From contig CAXXHC010000001.1 of assembly GCA_963663525.2 (NCBI GenBank), positions 2,418,001-2,482,000 of the forward strand: DNA of 64,000 nt. Reading direction: 5' to 3'. Of the stretch, positions 34,789-42,797 are shown one piece after another. Within the stretch, counting starts at the first letter, position 1, and every line of letters starts with the position of its first letter. Made by a program: the position numbers and the translations under genes. A model generated the notes under the pieces. That model ran no database searches. It was not told the origin of the DNA and saw nothing but the letters and a program-made list of their open reading frames with translations. Source of the DNA: G963663525 sp963663525 (GTDB taxonomy: Bacteria > Myxococcota_A > SURF-8 > G963663525).

Positions 34789-36161
34789 GCGAATATCGAG
34801 CGGAAATCGTCGTCGTAGGGGGAGGCATCTCCGGGCTTACGGCGGCCTGGAAGTTGAAGCGCAGCGGGCATGAAGTGCTGCTTCTCGAACGGGAGGCGAA
34901 GGTAGGTGGAAACCTGCGAACGGTCCGTGAAAACGGCTACTTACTGGAACAAGGGCCGCATTCATGGCCCGGTTTCGCCGAAAATGTCTGGCGTCTGGTC
35001 GAAGATCTGGGGCTGACGAGCAAAGTGATCTCCGCCTCGCCGGAGTCGAACAAGCGCTACGTGTATCGCAACGGAAAACTTCATCCCCTGCCGATGGGGC
35101 CATGGAGTTTCATCACGACTCCGCTGTTGAGCCTGGGTGCAAAATGGCGACTGATGCAGGAGCCGTTCCGCAAATCCGGGGCGCAACATGACGAAAGCGC
35201 CGCCGAATTCTTTACCCGTCGTTTCGGTGAGGAAGCGGTGCAGTATCTCGCCGGGCCTTTCATTTCAGGCATTTACGGCGGCGATCCCGAGCAGCTCGGC
35301 GCGCGCGCAGCGTTTCCGAAGTTCTGGAATTTCGAAAACGAAGCCGGGAGCATGATCCGGGGGGCGATGCACCACATGAAGGCCAAGAAAAAGGCGCATC
35401 CTGACCAGGAGCCTCGGCGTGGATTGTTCAGTTTTTCCGATGGCTTGGGCGTGCTGGCCGCAACGCTGAGATATGTTTGGCTCGAAGACGAGGTGCGTAC
35501 CAGTGTGGCGGTGGAGTCCATCGAGGCTGGGGAAGACGGCTACGAGATTCTGGCCGGTTCCGACCGCTACCGCTGTCGGGCGCTCGTCGTGGCGACGCCT
35601 CCCGACGCGGCGGCTCGTATGCTGGCGGGACTGGACGACCGTTTCGGGGACATCCTGAACGGCATTCCCATGGCCCCGATGCTCGTCGTGCATTTCGGCG
35701 GTGAAAATGCGTCGCGAAGTTTTCCCGAAGGGTTTGGCTGCCTGATTCCGAGGCATTACGACATTCGCACCCTGGGGACGGTGTTCGCTTCCAATCTGTA
35801 CGAGGGTCGCGCCCCGGAAAACCGCTGGCTGGCGACCTCGTTCATCGGCGGCATGTTCGACCGCGAAGCCATGGAACTCGACGACGCACAAGCCGCGAAA
35901 ATCGCCTTCGAGGATCAGGAGACGTTGTACGGACAAGCGCCGGGCGATTTCGTCCGTATTCTGCGCCATCCGTCGGCGATTCCCCAGCTTCTGCCGGATC
36001 ACCCGGAGCGTATCGAGACGCTTCTCGCGTTGTCGAGTACCTATAAAGCACTTGTATTTACGGGCAATTACCTGACCGGCGTGGGCGTGGATCACGCCGT
36101 GGGCAGCGGGTATCTCGCGGCGACCCAGGTCGAGCATAAGTTGCGGGAATTCGAGCGGTAA
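34785..36161 (+). CDS. hemY: Protoporphyrinogen oxidase (HemY/HemG type, FAD)
   Basis: Oxidises protoporphyrinogen IX to protoporphyrin IX, using oxygen in known HemY enzymes. The 458 residues start with the FAD dinucleotide loop VVGGGISGLTAAWKL and the GG motif AKVGGNLRTV, then LLEQGPHSW. The middle has FISGIYGGDPEQL, and the C-terminus NYLTGVGVDHAVGSG is the second FAD contact. It overlaps hemH by four bases. The quinone-coupled alternatives HemG (flavodoxin) and HemJ are not seen. Confidence 0.94.
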   Translation: MSEYRAEIVVVGGGISGLTAAWKLKRSGHEVLLLEREAKVGGNLRTVRENGYLLEQGPHSWPGFAENVWRLVEDLGLTSKVISASPESNKRYVYRNGKLHPLPMGPWSFITTPLLSLGAKWRLMQEPFRKSGAQHDESAAEFFTRRFGEEAVQYLAGPFISGIYGGDPEQLGARAAFPKFWNFENEAGSMIRGAMHHMKAKKKAHPDQEPRRGLFSFSDGLGVLAATLRYVWLEDEVRTSVAVESIEAGEDGYEILAGSDRYRCRALVVATPPDAAARMLAGLDDRFGDILNGIPMAPMLVVHFGGENASRSFPEGFGCLIPRHYDIRTLGTVFASNLYEGRAPENRWLATSFIGGMFDREAMELDDAQAAKIAFEDQETLYGQAPGDFVRILRHPSAIPQLLPDHPERIETLLALSSTYKALVFTGNYLTGVGVDHAVGSGYLAATQVEHKLREFER

Positions 36162-36171
36162 GAGGAATCCG

Positions 36172-37392
36172 ATGGATCAGCGACAAATGGAAACCACACT
36201 CCCGCTCGCCGTAGTCGGATGCGATTTCCGGGTGGCGTCCAGCGCATGGCGCTCGGCGCTGGTGCTCGATCCCGAGGAGCGCCTGCGCATGGCCCGTTCG
36301 TTGATTGGCAGCAAGCAGGCAGACGGCATCGCCTTTCTCGATACCTGCAACCGAAACGAGTGGATCGTCAGTGCCGACCAGCCCAACTGGACGGTGCAGT
36401 TGCTCGAAGCCCAGATGATCGGACGCTGGCAGAAAAATCGCTTCAGCAACACTCCGAAACCGTACCGATACGTGGGGTTGGAAGCCGTCGAACATATCCT
36501 GCGGGTGGCGGTGGGACTGGAGTCGTTCGTCACGGGGGAAGCTCAGATCGCCGGGCAGCTCAACGCCAGCATCGAGCAGGCGAGGAGAAACGGCACGGGG
36601 TCCACCATCCTCAACGGTCTGGGCCGCACGGTCGGGCGGGTCACGCGAGAAGCGTTTCGCGCGGGGATTCAGGGCGGTTTGCGGCGTGGCGTGCATGGTC
36701 TGACGCTGGATTACCTGGTGGAGCGTTTCCGGGACGAGCTGAAGACCGTGGCGGTCGTCGGTATGGGGCAAATTGGCCGGAAAACGGCGGCGCTTCTGGA
36801 AAGCCACACGCCGTACAAGCTGATTCGCGTCAACCGGACGGTCTGGGCGGATACCCACGCCATCGTGCCTCTTTCCAGAATCGAAGAAGTCGTGGAGGAA
36901 GCCGATGCCTTGGTGCTGGCCACCGGAGCGCTCAAACCCTTGTTCAGCATGGAGGAAATCGCGCGCTGGAAAGGGAAGGGGAAGCTCGAACTTCTCGACC
37001 TGGGGATTCCGGCACAGATCGGCGGCACCGACGAAAACCGCTGGAATCGCTTGCATTACGACGGGTTGGACCGCCTTTTCACGGCGAAATCGAAAAAGAT
37101 GGACGAGCCGAGCGAGGAAAAGGCGCTGGAAATCGTTCGCCAGGGGATCGAAGAGTTTTCCGCGTTCTGCGCCGAACGTCCGCTGGCCCCGTTGCTCGAA
37201 GACGCACAGTCCCGGCACGAGCGGTACATTCACGACAAAATCCCGGATTTCATCGAGCAGATCCTGCCGGAGTTTGATCTCACGCGCCGAAGACAGGTGG
37301 AGCGCGATTTGAGGGGATTCATTCGCGAATACACGAACGAAGTCATCGAGGCCATTCATCGGGAAGCCAACGCGCGCGTCCAGCGGAAGTGA
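36172..37392 (+). CDS. hemA: Glutamyl-tRNA reductase
   Basis: Reduces glutamyl-tRNA to glutamate-1-semialdehyde, the first committed step of C5 tetrapyrrole synthesis. The 406 residues include the catalytic Cys in LDTCNRNEW, the GESQI-like GLESFVTGEAQIAGQ and the NADPH fold in VVGMGQIGRKTA. The C-terminal dimerisation helices have ELDLTRR-like FDLTRRRQVERD. AGAGGA precedes the ATG at 36172, 10 bases after hemY. It is the first enzyme but last gene of the run; hemB, hemC, hemD and hemL must be elsewhere. Confidence 0.92.
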   Translation: MDQRQMETTLPLAVVGCDFRVASSAWRSALVLDPEERLRMARSLIGSKQADGIAFLDTCNRNEWIVSADQPNWTVQLLEAQMIGRWQKNRFSNTPKPYRYVGLEAVEHILRVAVGLESFVTGEAQIAGQLNASIEQARRNGTGSTILNGLGRTVGRVTREAFRAGIQGGLRRGVHGLTLDYLVERFRDELKTVAVVGMGQIGRKTAALLESHTPYKLIRVNRTVWADTHAIVPLSRIEEVVEEADALVLATGALKPLFSMEEIARWKGKGKLELLDLGIPAQIGGTDENRWNRLHYDGLDRLFTAKSKKMDEPSEEKALEIVRQGIEEFSAFCAERPLAPLLEDAQSRHERYIHDKIPDFIEQILPEFDLTRRRQVERDLRGFIREYTNEVIEAIHREANARVQRK

Positions 37393-37416
37393 ATCGTGCC
37401 GTTTCCGGGTTGCCGG

Positions 37417-37578
37417 GACAATCGTAGCCTGATTCACGGATCGTTTGTTGGAGCAAGTCTCCCGACTTGCTCCACAGGTTCATGCCGTTGGGTTGGAAAC
37501 CTGACGAAAAACAACTGGTTCAGGTCAGGAGACCTGAACCAACGGATAGACAATCGTAGCCTGATTCACGGATTGTTT
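37417..37578. repeat. Two-hairpin repeat flanked by 30-bp direct repeats
   Basis: The element GGAGCAAGTCTCCCGACTTG...GGTTCAGGTCAGGAGACC (37448-37545) is bordered by two copies of CAATCGTAGCCTGATTCACG plus flanks (37417-37446 and 37549-37578, one mismatch in 30). It shares its core with 6497-6588. The direct repeats look like a target duplication or local recombination product. It lies between hemA and the M24 peptidase gene. Confidence 0.75.
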
Positions 37579-37609
37579 TTTCCATGATGTACGTACCGAG
37601 GGAGTTTTC

Positions 37610-38821
37610 ATGAATCACGAGTTCGAAGCGATGTACGTTCCCCGCGAGGAAATCTCACGGAGAATGGCCGACTTTCAACGGACCCTGGATAGCTTGGACG
37701 TGGCCGTGGCGTGGATCGAGCACGCCAACGACCTTTATTACTACACGGGTTCCATTCAGGATGCGGTGCTGCTGGTTCCTGCCGTGGGCGAGCCGCTGTA
37801 CTTCGTGCGAAAAAGTCGCGAGCGCGCCGCCAAGGAATCTCCGCTGAAAGCCCTGCCGTTCGAAGGGCGTGGCGCGGTGCTGGCGGAAGTCGGAAAATTC
37901 TTGAAGGAAAGCGGGCACTTGGGGCTCTCGCTGGACGTGCTTCCCGCCAAGGATTACCTATACCTGCTGCGCAAACTCGATACGCCGCCGGTCAAGGATA
38001 TCGCGATGGCGATTCGCTTGCAGCGGGCGGTGAAAAGCGACTGGGAACTGGAGCAGATCCGCGTTGCTGCCGGGCACGCCGAGGAGACTTTTGCCTCGCT
38101 CGAACGCATTGCCCAGCCCGGACGTTCCGAGTTGGAGATTTCTGCCGATGTGGAGCGCTTTTTGCGTATCAAGGGCCACGGGGGGACGATCCGACTGCGT
38201 AAGCCGGGGCAGGAAATGGCGATCATCACGGTATCGAGTGGAAAGGCCGCCTGCGCCCCGACCAACTTTAACGGTCCCATCGGCGCGATCGGACCGTCTC
38301 CGGCCTCTGCAATGGGGGCGGGACACAAGCGTTTCGGGAGGGGCGAAACGTTGATGCTCGACATGGTGAGCAACTGGAACGGCTACAACGCCGACAACGC
38401 CCGCACCTTCTACGCAGGCAAGCAGGCCCCGGAATTCGTGTTGCAGGCTCACGATTTCTGCATTCACACGATGATGGCCGTGGCCGAACTCGCGAAACCC
38501 GGAGCGATTTGTTCCGAGATTTTTACGGAGGTGGCACAGAAAGCCGCCGAGCGGGGAGAACCGGAAGGATTTTTAGGCTACGGCGAGAACCGGGTGAAGT
38601 TTTTCGGTCATGGCGTCGGTATCGAGTTGGACGAACTGCCGGTGATCGCGAACAAGGTGGATATCGAGTTGAAGGAAAACATGGTCATCGCCATCGAACC
38701 GAAGGCCTTTTTCCCCACCGTGGGACCGGTGGGAGCCGAAAACACCTTCGTTGTCACCAAGACGGGTTGCGAGAGCCTGTGCAAATTCCCCAATGAAATC
38801 TACTGCTTGGAGCATGATTAA
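37610..38821 (+). CDS. M24-family metallopeptidase (Xaa-Pro peptidase type)
   Basis: A 403-residue pita-bread fold peptidase. Residues about 1-155 are a creatinase-type N-terminal domain; residues about 160-400 are the catalytic part. The five metal ligands appear in order: Asp in LMLDMVSNW, Asp in YNADNART, His in FFGHGVGIELDE, Glu in AIEPKAFF and Glu in GAENTFVV. It probably acts on proline-containing dipeptides or on another small amide, and cannot be distinguished further. GGGAG precedes the ATG. No operon partner is obvious. Confidence 0.92.
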   Translation: MNHEFEAMYVPREEISRRMADFQRTLDSLDVAVAWIEHANDLYYYTGSIQDAVLLVPAVGEPLYFVRKSRERAAKESPLKALPFEGRGAVLAEVGKFLKESGHLGLSLDVLPAKDYLYLLRKLDTPPVKDIAMAIRLQRAVKSDWELEQIRVAAGHAEETFASLERIAQPGRSELEISADVERFLRIKGHGGTIRLRKPGQEMAIITVSSGKAACAPTNFNGPIGAIGPSPASAMGAGHKRFGRGETLMLDMVSNWNGYNADNARTFYAGKQAPEFVLQAHDFCIHTMMAVAELAKPGAICSEIFTEVAQKAAERGEPEGFLGYGENRVKFFGHGVGIELDELPVIANKVDIELKENMVIAIEPKAFFPTVGPVGAENTFVVTKTGCESLCKFPNEIYCLEHD

Positions 38822-38891
38822 ACTCTTCTGAAACGTATCGTGCATGGAAAAAATTGCAGATTCAACCTCGTGATTTTCCACGAAATTTCGC

Positions 38892-38953
38892 GTAGGTCGG
38901 GCAAATTTCTTGCCGACAGTGCCAAAGTGTCGGATTATAAATTAGCCCGATCT
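38892..38953. repeat. GTAGGTCGGG repeat, diverged
   Basis: GTAGGTCGGGCAAATTTCTT GCCGACA and GTGTCGGATTATAAATTAGC CCGAT show the same two-part layout as 11918-11989, with more changes. Confidence 0.6.
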
Positions 38954-38984
38954 ATATGTGCTGTATCCTATTGATATTAAAGGG

Positions 38985-39100
38985 AATTGATCCCCTCTCC
39001 CTTTGGGAGAGGGTTAGGGTGAGGGTACAAAAAATCCCCTCACCCGGTGCTGATGCACCGACCTCTCCCGGCGGGAGAGGCGCTTGGACCCTTCGGGTCA
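38985..39100. repeat. Inverted copy of the MITE-like core
   Basis: CCCCTCTCCCTTTGGGAGAG, GGTTAGGGTGAGGG, CGGTGCTGATGCACCG, CTCTCCCGGCGGGAGAG and GGACCCTTCGGGTC follow in the reverse order of the element at 24955-25072. No matching terminal repeats are visible here, so only the core was copied or the ends have decayed. Confidence 0.75.
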
Positions 39101-39246
39101 GAAATGATGACAATTTTTTGTGAAACATTTTCCCCGCGCAAGAAAGAAAAGGATAAGCTTTGCAATTCGGAATCGATTCGGTGTATGATTTTGCAAATCA
39201 TGCGTATCGTTCCTTCTTTGATGACCATGTTGGAAAGGAAAGACTG

Positions 39247-39960
39247 ATGAAGGGTCTGCTCCGTATCGGTATCGGAATAGCCGTTTTGTTCGCCTTTATG
39301 GCTTGTGCCGAACAGAAAGCCGTCCAGAAGCCCGACACGATGAAAGTCAAGGAAGAAGTGCGGGTCGAACACTCGGACCCGGGGAACCTGACGATCCGCG
39401 AGTTCGACATGAACCACGACAAGCAACCGGATATGTTCAAGTTTTTCGATCCGCAGACCTTGAACCCGACTACGAAAGAGCCGGTGCTGGTCAAGCGCGA
39501 ATTGGATCTGAACTCGGACGGCAAGGTGGATGTCTGGACGATGTACGGCGTCAAGGGCGACGTGACCCAGGAATCCTTCGATCTGGACTATGACGGCAAA
39601 ATCGATATGGTCGATTATTTCTCCAAAGGGGCAATGATCCGCCAGGAAATCGACAACCAGTTCGACGAGAAGCCTGACGTCTTCAAGTTCTATTCCAAGG
39701 GGATGCTGATCCGCAAGGAAGCCGACACCAACGGTGACGGCAAAGTCAACTACTGGGAAGAATACCTCGGCGGCAACCAGATCAAGCGCATCGGCATCGA
39801 CCTGGACGGCGATGGCGTGGTGGACGAATGGAAAAAGCCGGAAATCGAAGCGCCGACGGAAGTTGCGCCCCAGGAAGAAGCGGCTCCGGTCGAGGAAACG
39901 CCCAAAGAAGAGCCAAAAGAGCAAAAAGAGACAAAGAAGAGCAAAAAGAAGAAAAAGTAA
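39247..39960 (+). CDS. EF-hand-like lipoprotein
   Basis: A 237-residue lipoprotein. MKGLLRIGIGIAVLFAFMAC gives the signal, and AAGGA precedes the ATG at 39247. The body holds repeated calcium-loop-like motifs: DLNSDGKVDVW, DLDYDGKIDMV, DTNGDGKVNYW and DLDGDGVVDEW, each about 30 residues apart. These resemble the DxDxDG loops of EF-hand or dockerin-type proteins. The last 50 residues are Glu/Pro/Lys-rich and end in a polylysine run (SKKKKK). Calcium binding in the periplasm or at the surface is likely (inference). No partner gene is adjacent. Confidence 0.75.
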   Translation: MKGLLRIGIGIAVLFAFMACAEQKAVQKPDTMKVKEEVRVEHSDPGNLTIREFDMNHDKQPDMFKFFDPQTLNPTTKEPVLVKRELDLNSDGKVDVWTMYGVKGDVTQESFDLDYDGKIDMVDYFSKGAMIRQEIDNQFDEKPDVFKFYSKGMLIRKEADTNGDGKVNYWEEYLGGNQIKRIGIDLDGDGVVDEWKKPEIEAPTEVAPQEEAAPVEETPKEEPKEQKETKKSKKKKK

Positions 39961-40000
39961 ACCAAACGGCGACTTTTTGGGCCGAAACGCATCGCGCCGG

Positions 40001-40029
40001 TTGACAAAGGGCGTCGAAATCGATATGTA
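40001..40029 (+). promoter_or_regulatory. Promoter of the histidine operon
   Basis: A perfect TTGACA (40001-40006), a 17-base spacer and TATGTA (40024-40029) are visible. The expected transcription start, about 6-7 bases further on, coincides with the ATG of the leader peptide, so the leader mRNA may have no 5' untranslated region. Confidence 0.7.
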
Positions 40030-40035
40030 AGAATC

Positions 40036-40098
40036 ATGAAGACGAACCGACATGCCATTCATCACCATCATGAATCTCCGAAAGGGGAAGCCGGATGA
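40036..40098 (+). CDS. hisL: Histidine operon leader peptide (His-rich, 20 residues)
   Basis: The open frame reads MKTNRHAIHHHHESPKGEAG and stops at TGA (40096-40098). Five of residues 6-12 are His (CAT/CAC). This is the arrangement of attenuation leader peptides: when charged tRNA-His is scarce, the ribosome stalls on the His codons. The frame is too short to be found by length alone. No Shine-Dalgarno sequence precedes the ATG, in keeping with a leaderless start just after the promoter. The peptide has no other plausible role; an accidental His run is made unlikely by the terminator and the complementary segment immediately downstream and by hisG following. Confidence 0.85.
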   Translation: MKTNRHAIHHHHESPKGEAG

Positions 40099-40153
40099 GT
40101 GTCTGAATTTACAGAACCTTTTCGAACGCCGGCTTCCATAGCCGGCGTTTTTG
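40086..40153 (+). promoter_or_regulatory. Transcription attenuator (antiterminator segment and terminator) of the his operon
   Basis: The terminator is a perfect 10-bp stem, AACGCCGGCT (40125-40134) with AGCCGGCGTT (40140-40149), loop TCCAT, followed by Ts to 40152. Upstream, GGAAGCCGG (40086-40094) lies at the end of the leader frame and is exactly complementary to CCGGCTTCC (40129-40137). Pairing of the two would destroy the terminator. A ribosome stalled at the His codons (40051-40071) leaves 40086-40094 free, so the operon is read. A ribosome reaching the stop covers it, so the terminator forms. A small hairpin, ATTCAT/ATGAAT, spans the His codons. Confidence 0.85.
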
Positions 40154-40176
40154 TTTGTAATGTGGGAGAAAACACG

Positions 40177-41052
40177 ATGCCTGAAGAACTCGAAACACGC
40201 CCCGTGCGCTTGGCACTACCCAAAGGACACATGAAAGCCGGAGTCTTCGACCTGCTTGCCGATGCGGGCATTCGCGTGCGCGAAAGTCGCAGAAATTACC
40301 GGCCCGTGCTGTCGCTTTCCGGCTTCGAGACGAAAATCCTCAAGCCGCAGAACATCGTCGAAATGCTGCACGCAGGCTCGCGCGACCTCGGCTTCGCCGG
40401 GGCGGACTGGGTGGCCGAAAAAGGGGCCGATCTCGTGGAGTTGCTCGATACCGGCCTGGACCCGGTGCGCATCGTGGCGGCGGCTCCGGAAAGCCTGCTG
40501 GTGGATGGCAACCTGCCCGACCGGCGCATCGTCGTCGCCTCCGAGTACGAGCGCATCGCTCGAAAATGGATCGAGGCCCGGGGGATGGACGCCTCTTTTG
40601 TCCGATCTTTCGGCGCAACGGAAGTGTTTCCGCCCGAAGACGCCGATTGCATCGTGGACAACACCGCCACCGGGGGCACGTTGGCGCGAAATCGCCTCGT
40701 GGTCATCGCCGAGTTGGCGCAGTCCTCCACCCGGATGTACGCCCACCCGAAATCGATGGACATTCCGCACGTCCGCGACACGATCGAGCACGTGGTGCTG
40801 TTGCTGCGTTCGGTGCTTGATGCCCGCCAGCGGGTGATGCTCGAACTCAACGTGCCCACCGACAAGCTGGAGAGCATCGTCAACCTTCTGCCCTGTATGC
40901 GGGAACCGACGATTTCACCTTTGTTCGGCGAAGCCGGGTACGCCGTCAAGGCCGCCGTTCCGAGGAAGGATCTCCCGCGCCTGATTCTCGAAATCAAGGC
41001 TCATGGGGGAACCGATCTCGTCGTCACAGCCCCGGACCAGCTCATTCCCTGA
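40177..41052 (+). CDS. hisG: ATP phosphoribosyltransferase (long form)
   Basis: First and feedback-controlled step of histidine synthesis: ATP plus PRPP give phosphoribosyl-ATP. The 291-residue length indicates the long form with a C-terminal regulatory ACT-like domain, so no HisZ partner is needed. LALPKGHMKAGVFDLLADAG, LGFAGADWVAE and IVDNTATGGTLARN are family blocks, and the tail AVPRKDLPRLILEIKAHGGTDL is the histidine-binding region. The ATG at 40177 follows GGGAG; a GTG at 40099 in frame would run through the terminator and is rejected. Confidence 0.95.
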   Translation: MPEELETRPVRLALPKGHMKAGVFDLLADAGIRVRESRRNYRPVLSLSGFETKILKPQNIVEMLHAGSRDLGFAGADWVAEKGADLVELLDTGLDPVRIVAAAPESLLVDGNLPDRRIVVASEYERIARKWIEARGMDASFVRSFGATEVFPPEDADCIVDNTATGGTLARNRLVVIAELAQSSTRMYAHPKSMDIPHVRDTIEHVVLLLRSVLDARQRVMLELNVPTDKLESIVNLLPCMREPTISPLFGEAGYAVKAAVPRKDLPRLILEIKAHGGTDLVVTAPDQLIP

Positions 41053-41066
41053 GAAAGGCGACCGCG

Positions 41067-42797
41067 ATGTCCGTATACGATCCTCCGTACCCGAAGGTTT
41101 CGCCCTATCTCGAAGGGCTGCACGCCTATTCGGTGCCGAAAGCTCCCGCACCGACCGATCTCATGCTGGACGCCAACGAGGGAGCGCCTCCTCCGGCTTC
41201 GTTGCTGGAAAAGCTGACAAACGACGATTTGGAGCGTTTTTCCCGCTATCGGCGGGCCACGCCTCTGGAAGAAGTCCTCGCTGAGGAGTTGCAAACCGAT
41301 CCCGCCCAGGTGCTCGTCACAGCGGGAGCTGACGAGGGCATCCAGCGCTGTTGTTTGTCCTACCTGCCAGAAAACCGTGAAATGATTGTCGCGACGCCGA
41401 CTTTCGAGATGTTTCCGACGCTGGCGCGCATTGCCGGAGGGCGGATGGCCTTCGTTCCCTGGTCGGACGGTCCGTATCCGGTAGACACCGTTCTGGAGCG
41501 CATCGGTCCCGATACCGGCATCGTGACGGTGATTTCGCCCAACAATCCCACAGGCACGGTCGCGAGCGAGGACGACATCGGGCGGCTGTCGCGGGCCTGT
41601 CCCCACGGGTTGATCCTGATGGATCTCGCCTACGGGGAGTTCGCCGAGCGGGATCTCACGCCGCTGGCTCTGAAATATCCCAACGTGGTGGTGCTGCATA
41701 CCTTTTCCAAGGCGTGGGGAATGGCCGGGCTGCGCATCGGTTTCGCCGTGGGTTCCCGGCCCGTGATCGATGTCCTGCGCACCTGTGGCACGCCGTACCC
41801 CGTTTCCAACCTGTCGCTGGAACTGGCGCTCGAATGGCGCAAAACCGGTAGGCCGCACGTCGAGCGCATGGTGGGGCGGATCGTCGAGGAACGCGCCCTC
41901 TTGAGCCGGACCTTGAAAGAGCTTGGCGCAGAGGTGCTGGATTCCCAGGCGAATTTCGTGTTCTGCCGCGTGAAAGATCCGCTGTTCGTGCGCGACGCGC
42001 TGGCGGGCATGGGCATCGCGGTGCGGCTCGTGCCGGACGAGGCCGAGTTTCGCGGCGGGTTGCGCATCACCTGTCCGGGAAATGCCAAGGATTTCGAGCG
42101 CTTGACGCACGCCCTCGAAACGGTGCTTGCGCCGCAGGGGATTTTATTCGATATGGACGGTGTGTTGGCCGACGTGTCGCGCTCCTTCCGGGAGGCGATC
42201 CGGCAGACGGCGGAGACGTTCGGCGTGATCGTGAGCGATGCGACGATTTCCGCCGCCAAATCCGAGCCGGGAAGCAACGACGACTGGTCCCTTACCCGGC
42301 GGCTGATGCAAAGGGAAGGCGTCGAAGAATCGCTGGAAACGGTGACGGAGACGTTTGAGGATCTCTACCAGGGAAATGGGACGCGTGAAGGACTCAAGGC
42401 GCGCGAAAGGCTGATTCCCACACGGGCCGACCTGGAGGAACTGCAGGCTTCGTTGCCGCTGGCCGTGGTCACGGGACGTCCCCGCAAAGACGCCGACTTC
42501 TTTCTTGAAACGCATGATATTGCACGACTTTTCCGTGTCGTGATTGCCCGCGAGGATGCTCCGCTGAAGCCCGATCCCGCACCGGTGTTCCTGGCGTTGG
42601 AGGCGTTGTCGATCACATGCGCCTGGATGCTGGGCGACACGCCGGACGATATTCTCGCGGCGCGGGCGGCGGGCGTGCTGCCCATCGGCGTAGCGGCTCC
42701 GGGCGAAGATTTCGAGCGGCGCGCCGCTCCGTTGTATGCCGCCGGAGCGGCAAGAGTGATTTCCAACCCAACCGACATGAAAGCGTGGCTGCCATGA
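41067..42797 (+). CDS. hisC: Histidinol-phosphate aminotransferase fused to HAD phosphatase
   Basis: A 576-residue two-domain enzyme. Residues 1 to about 353 are HisC (PLP-dependent): LMLDANEGAP, SPNNPTGT, and the Schiff-base Lys in HTFSKAWGMAGLRIG. Residues about 356-576 are a HAD subfamily IA hydrolase: nucleophile DMDGVLADVS, SNDDW, VVTGRPRKDAD, LKPDPAPVF and LGDTPDDILAARAAG. The natural reading is that the HAD part dephosphorylates the histidinol phosphate made by the HisC part, giving steps seven and eight in one chain (inference). No separate HisB-N-, HisN- or PHP-type phosphatase is found in the operon. It overlaps hisB by four bases (ATGA). Confidence 0.93.
   Translation: MSVYDPPYPKVSPYLEGLHAYSVPKAPAPTDLMLDANEGAPPPASLLEKLTNDDLERFSRYRRATPLEEVLAEELQTDPAQVLVTAGADEGIQRCCLSYLPENREMIVATPTFEMFPTLARIAGGRMAFVPWSDGPYPVDTVLERIGPDTGIVTVISPNNPTGTVASEDDIGRLSRACPHGLILMDLAYGEFAERDLTPLALKYPNVVVLHTFSKAWGMAGLRIGFAVGSRPVIDVLRTCGTPYPVSNLSLELALEWRKTGRPHVERMVGRIVEERALLSRTLKELGAEVLDSQANFVFCRVKDPLFVRDALAGMGIAVRLVPDEAEFRGGLRITCPGNAKDFERLTHALETVLAPQGILFDMDGVLADVSRSFREAIRQTAETFGVIVSDATISAAKSEPGSNDDWSLTRRLMQREGVEESLETVTETFEDLYQGNGTREGLKARERLIPTRADLEELQASLPLAVVTGRPRKDADFFLETHDIARLFRVVIAREDAPLKPDPAPVFLALEALSITCAWMLGDTPDDILAARAAGVLPIGVAAPGEDFERRAAPLYAAGAARVISNPTDMKAWLP

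Larger units (their letters stand above)
38822..39246. other. Intergenic repeat region
   Basis: The 425 bases carry a diverged GTAGGTCGGG repeat (38892-38953) and the MITE-like core (38985-39100) in inverted orientation to that at 24955. The lipoprotein ribosome site AAGGAAAG lies at the right end. No gene is visible. Confidence 0.5.

Noticed and set aside
40099..40176. N-terminal extension of hisG from a GTG at 40099
   Set aside because: It would be translated through the attenuator terminator; the ATG at 40177 has its own ribosome site and matches the family start.
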